This document shows, in pieces, positions 1 to 6,033 of a stretch of DNA of 11,110 bases. Numbering within the stretch: the stretch's first letter is position 1; each line of letters begins with the position of its first letter. Position numbers and translations under genes: made by a program. This stretch comes from Nitrospirota bacterium (GTDB lineage: Bacteria > Nitrospirota > JAOUDF01), in assembly GCA_029859385.1 (NCBI GenBank), contig JAOUDF010000065.1, positions 1 to 11,110 on the forward strand, read 5' to 3'. The notes beneath the pieces were generated by a model, which was given only the letters and a program-made list of their open reading frames with translations, searched no databases and was not told the DNA's origin.

Positions 1-402
1 ACCCGCCGTCTCCATCAACTCCATGAGGTGAAGATAAGGGTCCTGTGCCTTGAGCGACGGGTACGCTTCCTTCAACAGGTCAAGCTCCGTTGCGAGGCCT
101 GCCACTTTCTTCCGTTCTTCCTCGATCCTGGCCTTGCCGGCCCCGGTCTTTATCAGACTGTTGATAGTGATCAGCCGCTCCATGATCTTTTGTTCGATTT
201 CCCGATAACGGTCTACCGCGTCCCAACTGCGCAGAATAGTATCCCATCGCTGCTGCTGTTCGATAAGCACCCGTCCATGGGCCACGTGCAGCCGATGCTG
301 CTCGTCGATCAGCGTATCGTAGCCATGCCTCAGCACCAGCACGAGCAGGCTGACCGCAATGACTATGAATGCAGGCTTAATCCGCCTTTTCAGTGACAGC
401 AT
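1..402 (-). CDS. mamQ: Magnetosome protein MamQ, LemA family (N-terminal part, cut by window edge)
   Basis: MamQ is a LemA-fold magnetosome membrane protein needed for magnetosome membrane formation in model Alphaproteobacteria. The visible 134 codons run open to base 1. The sequence shows a basic N-terminus (MLSLKRRIK), one TM helix at about residues 10-24, then a long helical region. The tract around residues 110-125 (LLKEAYPSLKAQDPYLHLM) matches the LemA/MamQ signature of YP-x-L-x-A followed by Y-x-x-L/M. The ATG at 400-402 lies inside the end of the EcsC-like gene, giving a 26-base overlap, so translation is probably coupled. The frame is continuous to the edge with no stop. The C-terminal helices that complete the LemA bundle would lie outside. 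A generic LemA protein is possible, but the mamK/P/M neighbourhood makes MamQ the best reading. Confidence 0.82.
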   Translation of the reverse strand, partial: MLSLKRRIKPAFIVIAVSLLVLVLRHGYDTLIDEQHRLHVAHGRVLIEQQQRWDTILRSWDAVDRYREIEQKIMERLITINSLIKTGAGKARIEEERKKVAGLATELDLLKEAYPSLKAQDPYLHLMELMETAG

Positions 403-1063
403 TGAACACTACGCCCGGCTCCCTGTCCCATGTGCTGAAATACCGGCGAGCCTGGTTTCCCACCATCATGGTCGATGTCATGTTGATCGACGCCGAAAGG
501 GGGATGCCGATCAGCGGGATCAGTTTGTGAGCTTTTCCCAGAAAGCGCGGCCCGAGAAACCTGGACATATCCACGGCCGAATCGGCCACCCCTGTCTCAA
601 GATAGCGTTGGGTAAGTTCGTCCACCACCCCTCGCAATCCCCTTACGGCGACCCCCTTTACCGCCTCGGCGCTTCCTGAAAACCCGATAAGGGCAAGGGC
701 AGTGGCCTGCAATTCATCCTCATCCATGGGGACTTCGTATGCCGCCGAAATCCCGTAGCAGAGTTCGATCTGCTGTTTTGTCAGATAGGCAAAATCGGCC
801 GTGATTCCTACGAATAACGTCCCGATCGTACCGATTCCCGGCAGTATTGCCGGAGCGCTGACCAGTCCGCCAAAGGCGCCGGTCTTGAAAGCAGCCCGAC
901 TGATAAGGCGACTGCTTACCCCGTAGGCCAGATACCGCCTCGGCTTTGTGCCGCCGCAACGAAGGTCATGTTCTTCCAGCATCCGCCCCACTTCGCTCCT
1001 TATGGCGGGAAGAGAGGTGCCGGCCAGGTCAAGAGCCCGTACAAGCCAGTTGTGTTGTTGCAT
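377..1063 (-). CDS. EcsC-like protein between mamM and mamQ
   Basis: This is a 228-aa protein with an apparent EcsC-family pattern: a polar N-terminal third, then a Gly/Ala-rich hydrophobic stretch at about 58-90 (TGAFGGLVSAPAILPGIGTI) followed by an Asp and the YGI motif at 103-105. A second hydrophobic segment lies at about 180-200. EcsC-family proteins are poorly characterised; Bacillus EcsC is encoded with an ABC transporter. The ATG at 1063 has an AAGGA-type Shine-Dalgarno about nine bases upstream. The gene starts 41 bases after the mamM stop and overlaps mamQ by 26 bases, so it is embedded in the magnetosome operon. It is not one of the classical mam genes I recognise. A role in magnetosome membrane remodelling or protein sorting is inference from position only. 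The family call is by eye and moderate. Confidence 0.72.
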   Translation of the reverse strand: MQQHNWLVRALDLAGTSLPAIRSEVGRMLEEHDLRCGGTKPRRYLAYGVSSRLISRAAFKTGAFGGLVSAPAILPGIGTIGTLFVGITADFAYLTKQQIELCYGISAAYEVPMDEDELQATALALIGFSGSAEAVKGVAVRGLRGVVDELTQRYLETGVADSAVDMSRFLGPRFLGKAHKLIPLIGIPLSASINMTSTMMVGNQARRYFSTWDREPGVVFNAVTEKAD

Positions 1064-1104
1064 GCCGGTGTATCCTTTCCGACAGCAGTGTCCGAGACGA
1101 TTCC

Positions 1105-2010
1105 TTAAGGGAAATACGGCTCGATTGACAGGTTAATCCCCGCCACATAGCCTATCCGCTTTGATAGGGTATCCTTTACGCGGCTGCCGATGGCGTACCC
1201 TTCTTCGTGCGTCTTGTCATGGTCAACCTTGATCACAATATCGATCCAGACGCTCTGGCCAAGCTGACGCGCCGTCACCTTGGAGACGCGGCGAACACCG
1301 GGAACCAGTCTGGCTATATCTTCGATCTCCGTTATGTTTTTGCCGTGCACCGAAGCGTCAAGTATCCCTTTCATCGAGTCGTTGAGCATGCCGTAGCTCA
1401 GTCTCATCAGATCTATAGTCTCGATTACTGCTACCAGCGGATCGAGAAAGTAGAAGCCGAACTTCGTTCCAAGGATGGCTGCCGCTACAAAGGCCGACGA
1501 CAGGGCATCCGAATGGTTATGATGGGCGTTGGCCTGGATTGCCGGGCTTTTTAGTTTATCCCCTACGCACTTTAGGTACGAAGAGAGCTTGTAATTGGCG
1601 ATCATGGAGATGATGGCCGCCCAGAACGCGATAAAGTGAGGCGGGGTGATGCCTCCATGAAAACTCACCCACACATCTTTTATGGAGTGGATGAACAGAA
1701 ATACGGTAGCTATCAGCATAAGGATGCTGATGAGCAGTATGGCGACAAACTCGACCTTGCCGTGACCGTAAGGGTGGTTCTCATCGGCGGGTTTTCCCGA
1801 GACCCGTATGCCGACCACTACTACCAGCGAGGTTATAAAGTCCTTGAACGAATAAAGGGAGTCGCCCAATACCGCCTTGCTGCCGCTGATAAAGCCCACG
1901 AAGGCCTTAAAAATAGTCAGTAGAAGGTTGATGGCGACCGCAAACCACCCGGCTTTGCGGGAGCAGCGATAACAGTCCAGATATTCAAGATGGCCGCTGC
2001 CCGGCTTCAT
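1105..2010 (-). CDS. mamM: Magnetosome cation diffusion facilitator MamM
   Basis: MamM is a CDF transporter thought to move iron into the magnetosome vesicle, working with MamB. From the ATG at 2010 the product is 301 aa. It resembles MamM more than MamB: an N-terminal CxxCSR motif, then KAFVGFISGS, a DSLYSFKD segment carrying the MamM-type Tyr-x3-Asp metal site, KPADENHPYGHGKVEF, a TM5 HHNHSD site, and ETIDL near TM6. Six TM helices precede a cytosolic C-terminal domain with a conserved Trp-x-Asp (QSVWID). The two histidines of the regulatory C-terminal metal sites in characterised MamM appear replaced by Tyr and Ser. The 2010 ATG overlaps the mamP stop as ATGA. A TTG at 2025 with a GGGGGAG sequence upstream is an alternative start giving 306 aa. 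I cannot exclude that this lineage's MamB and MamM assignments are blurred. Confidence 0.88.
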   Translation of the reverse strand: MKPGSGHLEYLDCYRCSRKAGWFAVAINLLLTIFKAFVGFISGSKAVLGDSLYSFKDFITSLVVVVGIRVSGKPADENHPYGHGKVEFVAILLISILMLIATVFLFIHSIKDVWVSFHGGITPPHFIAFWAAIISMIANYKLSSYLKCVGDKLKSPAIQANAHHNHSDALSSAFVAAAILGTKFGFYFLDPLVAVIETIDLMRLSYGMLNDSMKGILDASVHGKNITEIEDIARLVPGVRRVSKVTARQLGQSVWIDIVIKVDHDKTHEEGYAIGSRVKDTLSKRIGYVAGINLSIEPYFP

Positions 2011-3071
2011 ATTACAGTGTGACAATTAAGGCACTCCCCCCGGTCCCTGTGCGGAGCAACCGCACCTCGATGGATGGCCGGCGCTGTCTTTGTGAGGTTG
2101 TCGCCGTTGTCCATCTTCAGGTTGTTGGTGTTCGTCGCTGTCTTCGCAATGGAGTGACACCGGTCGCACGGCCCGTAGTAGCCGTGCGGGGCCCTGGCCC
2201 CCGAAAGGATCATGGGCGCCGACTCGAACTGGGCGATCCCCAGCTCCTCGGTACTGTTGATTGCTACCTGGGTGACGGCCCCTTTTCGATAGATATCGAC
2301 GGTGGCCTGCTTCGACATGGCCACCTGTTTCGTCGCATGCCTGAACGATCTGAGGTCCTGTACCGGCTGCCCATTCAGCCCAGTGATCACGTCTCCCGCC
2401 AGCAGGCCGACCTCCGCGGAGAGGAGGGTTACTTCGTCAATGAGGATACCGGAGATGTCGACAGGTATGTTGTTGGCCTTGGCCAGGGCAGGAGTGATGG
2501 GTATTGCCTCGAGGCCGATCCAGTGTCCTTCCTGCAATACCTTGTCAGGCATTGGTATGGGTTGTCCCGGCGCAGGCCTGACTGAAGGCGCCGCATTGTT
2601 AAGTACCGGTCTCACTACGGCCGGATCCAAATACTGGCCGGAGGGGGCATAGGCCACGTTCCGGCCGGTCCCGTCCCATTTGTTGAGAATGCGTTGATCA
2701 TTCTGCGGATTGAAAGGGCTCTCATGACCGGGGGCATTCCAGGGCGCTTGCTGCTGGGCCAGTCGGGGGTCCGGCTGACCGGCCATGGGTTGGCCCCACT
2801 GGCCGGGCTGGTTCTGCGGGGCGGCCGGATCAAAGGGGACTTCCTCCGGGCTGCGTCCGGGCAAACCCTGACCCTGTCCAGGCTGCCCGACCACTACATT
2901 GAGGTTCGGGTCCACTTGGGGAATCGGTCTTATATCTCTTTCAATTTCCTGTTCCCGTTCTTTTGCCTTGTTTATGCCCTGCCCGGCGGGGCTCATAAAG
3001 AGCACCCAGGCAAAAGCGCTGATAAGGAGGAACATTGAAACGGGATGTGCTACAAACCGCAGATAATTCAT
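2007..3071 (-). CDS. mamP: Magnetosome magnetochrome protein MamP (PDZ, two CxxCH)
   Basis: MamP is a c-type cytochrome-like iron oxidase that tunes the Fe(II)/Fe(III) ratio for magnetite. The 354-aa product has one N-terminal TM helix (about 12-26), so the rest should face the vesicle lumen. A Pro/Gln/Gly-rich linker spans about 55-178, a PDZ domain about 182-275 (WIGLEAIPIT, AGDVITGLNGQPV), and then two magnetochrome motifs: PHGYYGPCDRCH (C302, C305, H306) and PHRDRGECLNCH (C347, C350, H351). There is no trypsin-like protease domain, which argues against MamE; the PDZ argues against MamT or MamX. The linker makes it longer than the roughly 260-270 aa I recall for characterised MamP. No good Shine-Dalgarno precedes the ATG at 3071, and the 44-base gap before it is AT-rich. 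The stop overlaps the mamM start. Confidence 0.92.
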   Translation of the reverse strand: MNYLRFVAHPVSMFLLISAFAWVLFMSPAGQGINKAKEREQEIERDIRPIPQVDPNLNVVVGQPGQGQGLPGRSPEEVPFDPAAPQNQPGQWGQPMAGQPDPRLAQQQAPWNAPGHESPFNPQNDQRILNKWDGTGRNVAYAPSGQYLDPAVVRPVLNNAAPSVRPAPGQPIPMPDKVLQEGHWIGLEAIPITPALAKANNIPVDISGILIDEVTLLSAEVGLLAGDVITGLNGQPVQDLRSFRHATKQVAMSKQATVDIYRKGAVTQVAINSTEELGIAQFESAPMILSGARAPHGYYGPCDRCHSIAKTATNTNNLKMDNGDNLTKTAPAIHRGAVAPHRDRGECLNCHTVI

Positions 3072-3115
3072 GCTGAATTGCCACTACCGGTAAAACGGTG
3101 TTATAAATAAAGAAC

Positions 3116-3268
3116 TTAAGACGCCGACGGTTCCAGGATATGATCGACCGTTTCCAGTGCCTTGGCCTCGAACTTCTTTATAAGGTCAGGATGCTTACGG
3201 TTGAGGATTTCATAAGTAAGCGCCCCGACGAAGACCCCGAGAAAGACCCCTATCAGTATCTTGGACAT
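3116..3268 (-). CDS. 50-aa single-TM protein in the magnetosome operon
   Basis: This small gene is read directly from the sequence. An ATG at 3268 is preceded by a strong GGAGG six bases upstream, followed by 50 codons and TAA. The product begins MSKILIGVFLGVFVGALTYE, one hydrophobic helix at about residues 3-19 with GxxxG-like glycines. An amphipathic charged helix follows (KHPDLIKKFEAKALETVDHI). This resembles the general plan of YtxH-like small membrane proteins, but I cannot assign a family. It begins 15 bases after the stop of the preceding 113-aa gene and ends 44 bases before mamP. The strong ribosome site and tight fit between flanking genes support real translation. Small membrane proteins are typical of magnetosome clusters (MamI, MamL, Mms6), so a magnetosome membrane location is a reasonable inference. 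Confidence 0.72.
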   Translation of the reverse strand: MSKILIGVFLGVFVGALTYEILNRKHPDLIKKFEAKALETVDHILEPSAS

Positions 3269-3283
3269 TTTCAACCTCCAGCC

Positions 3284-3625
3284 TTATTGTGTTGCTGTTT
3301 CCTCACAGCAGGGGGAAACCGGCACATTCTCTTCGCGCTCTTTTATCTTTGCATCGAGTGCCTTGTCGATCTCTTCCAGTTGGCTTGTCAGCGAGGCGAT
3401 AGATTCAGCACCCGCCAGGGCCGAAGGATCAACGGCCGAGACCCGCACCATCTCTTCTCCCAGTTCCTTGAGCGCTGCCTGCCTCTTTTTGTGCAACTCA
3501 CGGATGTCGTAGGTAAGCGCCACGCCCCTGGCAAATTTCTGGGCGAGGTCAACCGGCTTCTCAAGCAGATCCACGACAATGTCACCTACATGTTCGATGT
3601 TATACCTGATACTCAGACGATCCAT
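3284..3625 (-). CDS. 113-aa helical protein with coiled coil, unknown function
   Basis: The ATG at 3625 has a GAGGGAGG Shine-Dalgarno a few bases upstream, so it is preferred over the TTG/GTG-type start 18 bases earlier. The product has no TM segment. An N-terminal part (IRYNIEHVGDIVVDLLEKPV) is followed by a charged helix, RELHKKRQAALKELGEEM at about 42-59, and a second helix, SQLEEIDKALDAKIKEREEN at about 81-100. Both have heptad-like spacing, suggesting a helical hairpin or coiled coil. The C-terminus carries a CC pair (residues 106-107). It lies 14 bases after the mamL-like stop and 15 bases before the 50-aa gene, within the operon. I do not recognise the family. A soluble or peripheral scaffold for MamK or the vesicle surface is only a positional guess. 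Confidence 0.78.
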   Translation of the reverse strand: MDRLSIRYNIEHVGDIVVDLLEKPVDLAQKFARGVALTYDIRELHKKRQAALKELGEEMVRVSAVDPSALAGAESIASLTSQLEEIDKALDAKIKEREENVPVSPCCEETATQ

Positions 3626-3639
3626 TTTCCCTCCCTCGA

Positions 3640-3894
3640 TCAAAATCCTTGCCCCGTAGAACTATTGCCGTTTTCTCCGCGACGCCTCTCCCTCATCTGT
3701 TTCATGGTCAGAAAACCGGCCATGGCGAGCAGCACCCCAGCCAGCATGCTGATCAGCACGATGAGGCTCAGCTCAAGCTGGACCGGCGGGCCCACGATCA
3801 GCTTGACCGGTACCGGCACATTGTTCTGGTCGAGAAAAACCACCACAATGAACAGCGCCATCAGATAAACGAGGTAGCGTCGCTTTAATTCCAT
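3640..3894 (-). CDS. MamL-like small membrane protein (LapA-type fold)
   Basis: This 84-aa protein has two hydrophobic helices, about 7-21 and 42-62, separated by a polar beta-like segment (LDQNNVPVPVKLIVGPP). A strongly basic tail follows (MKQMRERRR). The pattern of TM, N-x-x-P-V, LSLIVLISMLAGVLL, then a basic tail is typical of the LapA/DUF1049 family, to which MamL belongs. MamL is about 80 aa with the same two-helix, Arg/Lys-rich C-terminal plan and is required for magnetosome membrane invagination in AMB-1. The ATG at 3894 is nine bases after the mamK stop; the only Shine-Dalgarno-like sequence is the AAAGGG at the end of mamK. It could be an ordinary LapA protein, but its position directly after mamK favours a MamL counterpart. 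Confidence 0.75.
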   Translation of the reverse strand: MELKRRYLVYLMALFIVVVFLDQNNVPVPVKLIVGPPVQLELSLIVLISMLAGVLLAMAGFLTMKQMRERRRGENGNSSTGQGF

Positions 3895-3903
3895 GATGAT
3901 TCA

Positions 3904-5004
3904 TTATCCCTTTACGGCTGCCATGGCAGCGACCTTCTGTGTGGCCGTGGCAGCAGGCCGCAACTCGGTCCAGTACTCCTCGGGCATGTCTCGGCAGAGG
4001 AGCAGGGCGCCGTTGGCCCCGGCGTAGACCGGTTCTTCCACCCTGGAGACCCTTCCGTAGCCCAGGTGCTTGCGCATGTGGTCCTCGATCTCCTTGCGGA
4101 GCCCAATCATCTGGCTGCCGCCACCTGCCAGGATGACGTTCTGCTTGAGGTCGTCCTGGAACTCAGGGTCGTAAGTGGAAATCAGCTTGCCTATCCCCTC
4201 GACGAGGTCGGGGACAATGGTGCGGCAGGCCGCCTTGATCTCTTCAGTTACATTGAGCTCGGTCGGCTTGCCGTTTATGGGGAGCGTAATGAAAAGCTCT
4301 TCTCCCTTTCCCGTGATGGTGGCGTTCTCTTCCTTGAATTTTTTGAGCATATTGGTAGTGAAGTTTGCTTCGGGGTATTTCGACTTCACCAGGTCGAAGA
4401 AGATGCCGTCGATATGGTCACCCCCTTTGGTGAGGGTTATCTGGTCGTCCTCCGCCGGCACCGTGCCATGCATCCGGCACATATCAACGGTTCCGGCGCC
4501 GATGTCAATAATGAGCGCACTCCCCAGAAGGTTAAGGCCATAGGCTACGCAGAACGGTTCGGAAGCCACCAGGACGTAGTCGAGCACGCCCTCGCAGATA
4601 TCCATCATGGTCTGCTTGTTTTTCCTGCTGGCCAGTGCCGGAGTGCCGACCACGCCACGCAGGGAGTATTCACCCGGCTCGCCATTGGTGGCAAGGCTTA
4701 CCAGATGGGTAAGAAGCTGCTTGGCGCAGTTGACGGTGAACTTGTAGTCCTTCACCGTCTTTTCCGGGTCGTCGGAGAACTTCAGCACTCCCTTGTCGAA
4801 AGGGCGGTGAAGCTCAAGGGCCGGCTTGTTCTTGAGCGCTTCGTCGCCGAACAGGATATCCTTCCCGAAGAACTTCCGGGAGACGGTATCCTTGGGGAAG
4901 CCTACATAGCTCGGGATGAATGTCCTTACCCCGTTGTCGCAGGCGATGACACTTCGGGAAGTGCCAAGGTCGATGCCGATGTTCAAAACCTTTTGTTTTG
5001 TCAT
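3904..5004 (-). CDS. mamK: Magnetosome actin-like filament protein MamK
   Basis: MamK polymerises into cytoplasmic filaments that align magnetosomes in a chain. The product from the ATG at 5004 is 366 aa. Actin-fold motifs are in order: phosphate 1 IDLGTS (11-16), catalytic-type Glu in SEP (E149) followed by FCVAYGL, phosphate 2 DIGAGTVD (167-174) with D167, and the adenosine motif LAGGGS (292-297). MamK-specific tracts include VGFPKD, KGVLKFSD, LLTHLVS, VGTPALAS, GTVPAEDDQITLTKGGDHID and EEYWTEL. This excludes MreB, ParM and Hsp70. The ATG is preferred over an in-frame GTG at 5019 because GAGGAG lies seven bases upstream of it. An Ala-rich tail of about 17 residues follows YWTELRP. The gene sits between the 85-aa Gly-rich gene (40 bases upstream) and the mamL-like gene (nine bases downstream). 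Confidence 0.96.
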   Translation of the reverse strand: MTKQKVLNIGIDLGTSRSVIACDNGVRTFIPSYVGFPKDTVSRKFFGKDILFGDEALKNKPALELHRPFDKGVLKFSDDPEKTVKDYKFTVNCAKQLLTHLVSLATNGEPGEYSLRGVVGTPALASRKNKQTMMDICEGVLDYVLVASEPFCVAYGLNLLGSALIIDIGAGTVDMCRMHGTVPAEDDQITLTKGGDHIDGIFFDLVKSKYPEANFTTNMLKKFKEENATITGKGEELFITLPINGKPTELNVTEEIKAACRTIVPDLVEGIGKLISTYDPEFQDDLKQNVILAGGGSQMIGLRKEIEDHMRKHLGYGRVSRVEEPVYAGANGALLLCRDMPEEYWTELRPAATATQKVAAMAAVKG

Positions 5005-5044
5005 ACGCGCACTCCTCACTGGTTAACTAAACAGTTCATGCCGG

Positions 5045-5302
5045 TCAGCGGTCGATCTTCTTCATGCCCCTGAGAAAACCCATGGCGCCGCCGGTAAGGC
5101 CGAAGGCTTTGAGAACAAGAAAGGCCGGGACAGCGACTTCGGCAAATGCAGCGCCGAGAACAAGTCCGATGCCGGTAACGACGCCCGCTCCAACGCCGGC
5201 TGCGGTATTGCCTGTTACCAGGCCCGCCTTGTAGATGACTCCGTGGTCAGATTTTCCCTTGCCGGTGCCGCATTCTGCGGCGGTTTCAGCGGTAGTTTCC
5301 AT
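5045..5302 (-). CDS. 85-aa Gly/Ala-rich double-hydrophobic protein, possible magnetosome membrane protein
   Basis: The product has a polar Thr/Glu-rich N-terminus (METTAETAAECGTGKG). It then has two near-continuous hydrophobic segments, about 34-54 (AAGVGAGVVTGIGLVLGAAF) and 56-78 (VAVPAFLVLKAFGLTGGAMG), ending with a basic tail (RGMKKIDR). Many glycines at two- and four-residue spacing (G36, G38, G40, G44, G46, G50) suggest tight helix packing. The plan recalls small Gly-rich magnetosome proteins such as MamC/Mms13, MamD, MamG and Mms6. I see no acidic iron-binding loop or clear LG repeat, so no name is assigned. The ATG at 5302 has a GGGAGG six bases upstream. It is immediately upstream of mamK and downstream of a 10-bp tandem repeat array, which lies in its 5-prime region. 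Confidence 0.78.
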   Translation of the reverse strand: METTAETAAECGTGKGKSDHGVIYKAGLVTGNTAAGVGAGVVTGIGLVLGAAFAEVAVPAFLVLKAFGLTGGAMGFLRGMKKIDR

Positions 5303-5355
5303 GTCGCACCTCCCTCGAAGTAAGTTGCAATAGATAAGATTTTTGAGGCGAACCT

Positions 5356-5405
5356 GGGTTCTAACGGGTTCTAACGGGTTCTAACGGGTTCTAACGGGTT
5401 CTAAC
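5356..5405. repeat. Five perfect tandem copies of a 10-bp unit (GGGTTCTAAC)
   Basis: The unit GGGTTCTAAC (GTTAGAACCC on the minus strand) is repeated five times without mismatch, followed by a partial GGG. The array fills about half of the 122-base gap between the coiled-coil gene stop (5425) and the start of the 85-aa gene (5302). It is flanked by an inverted pair, GAGGCG at 5345-5350 and CGCCTC at 5410-5415. A 10-bp period is close to one DNA helical turn, so a protein could bind in phase on one face. It is too short and lacks spacers for CRISPR. Replication slippage is the simplest origin; a regulatory role is unproven. Confidence 0.95.
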
Positions 5406-5424
5406 GGGCCGCCTCGATGTAAGC

Positions 5425-5985
5425 TTACTCTCCCCTCAATTCCTTGTTGATCTCTACCAGTTGTCTGAGCAGGCCAAGTTTTTCCGGAGCGAGCTTCCCC
5501 CGATCCACCTGGAGGGCAATGCCATGATGTTCGATCTGCATGAGCCTGTCTTCGATACGGGCAAGCCTTTCTTCCATGGCGGTAATCCTTTCAAGGTCAG
5601 CCGCGCTTCGTGAGGTGCGGCGAAGGATCGACAATTCTTTAAATTGTTTTTGCAGCCGCTTGTAGTTTTCCTTGCAAAGTTTGTCGCAGGCCCGCGCAAT
5701 AGCCTTGGGGCCCATATGGCACTCGTCCAGCATTTTACCCGTGGACGGGAGAAGGTGTTTGAGGCCGGTTCCGCACGATTTGATGGCGCCCATTGAGGCG
5801 AAACCAATGTACTCGAAGGTCGCGGCAGTGTACCCGGCAGCCTTTGTCAGGTCGTCTTTGGAGGGAATGGAGGCATCTATGGCGGCATCTATGGCCTTGC
5901 CTGTCTCAGTCGTCACCGTTGTCAGTTTTTTGACAAAAACGTCGGGAACGAGGTTCGAGAAGGTGAGAGCACTGTGCATGACCAT
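5425..5985 (-). CDS. 186-aa coiled-coil protein of the magnetosome operon, unknown function
   Basis: The ATG at 5985 is chosen because AAAGGCGG lies just upstream; a TTG one codon earlier is possible. The N-terminal half is mildly hydrophobic and Ala/Thr-rich (TTETGKAIDAAIDASIPS at about 25-42, then a Gly/Ala-containing segment at about 56-75). The second half is strongly helical: ENYKRLQKQFKELSILRR, then ADLERITAMEERLARIEDRL at about 129-148, a clear heptad coiled coil. It ends with LLRQLVEINKELRGE. Four cysteines lie at 71, 89, 100 and 104. I see no clear TM helix and do not recognise a family. It follows the VWA gene by 48 bases and precedes the repeat array. A scaffold or filament-linker role is inference from coiled-coil content and proximity to mamK. 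Confidence 0.8.
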   Translation of the reverse strand: MVMHSALTFSNLVPDVFVKKLTTVTTETGKAIDAAIDASIPSKDDLTKAAGYTAATFEYIGFASMGAIKSCGTGLKHLLPSTGKMLDECHMGPKAIARACDKLCKENYKRLQKQFKELSILRRTSRSAADLERITAMEERLARIEDRLMQIEHHGIALQVDRGKLAPEKLGLLRQLVEINKELRGE

Positions 5986-6033
5986 CAACCGCCTTTCTGC
6001 TCCACATGGGGGGAGCGGTAGGGTAAAGCCTGG

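Noticed and set aside
28..396. Plus-strand open frame of 122 codons at the left edge
   Set aside because: It is antisense to the mamQ frame, which shows a TM helix and the LemA signature.
1105..2010. Reading the CDF transporter as MamB
   Set aside because: N-terminal CSR, KAFVG, Tyr-x3-Asp, HPYGHGKVEF and ETIDL tracts match MamM better than MamB.
2007..3071. Reading the PDZ-magnetochrome protein as MamE
   Set aside because: No trypsin-like catalytic domain precedes the PDZ; TM, PDZ, then two CxxCH is the MamP layout.
3140..3868. Plus-strand open frame of 242 codons
   Set aside because: It is antisense to four small genes that each have fitting ribosome sites and spacing; the antisense product shows no recognisable motif.
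4066..5073. Long plus-strand open frame of 335 codons
   Set aside because: It is antisense to mamK, whose motifs are unmistakable; the antisense translation shows no domain pattern.
5356..5405. CRISPR array
   Set aside because: The 10-base units are directly contiguous with no spacers.
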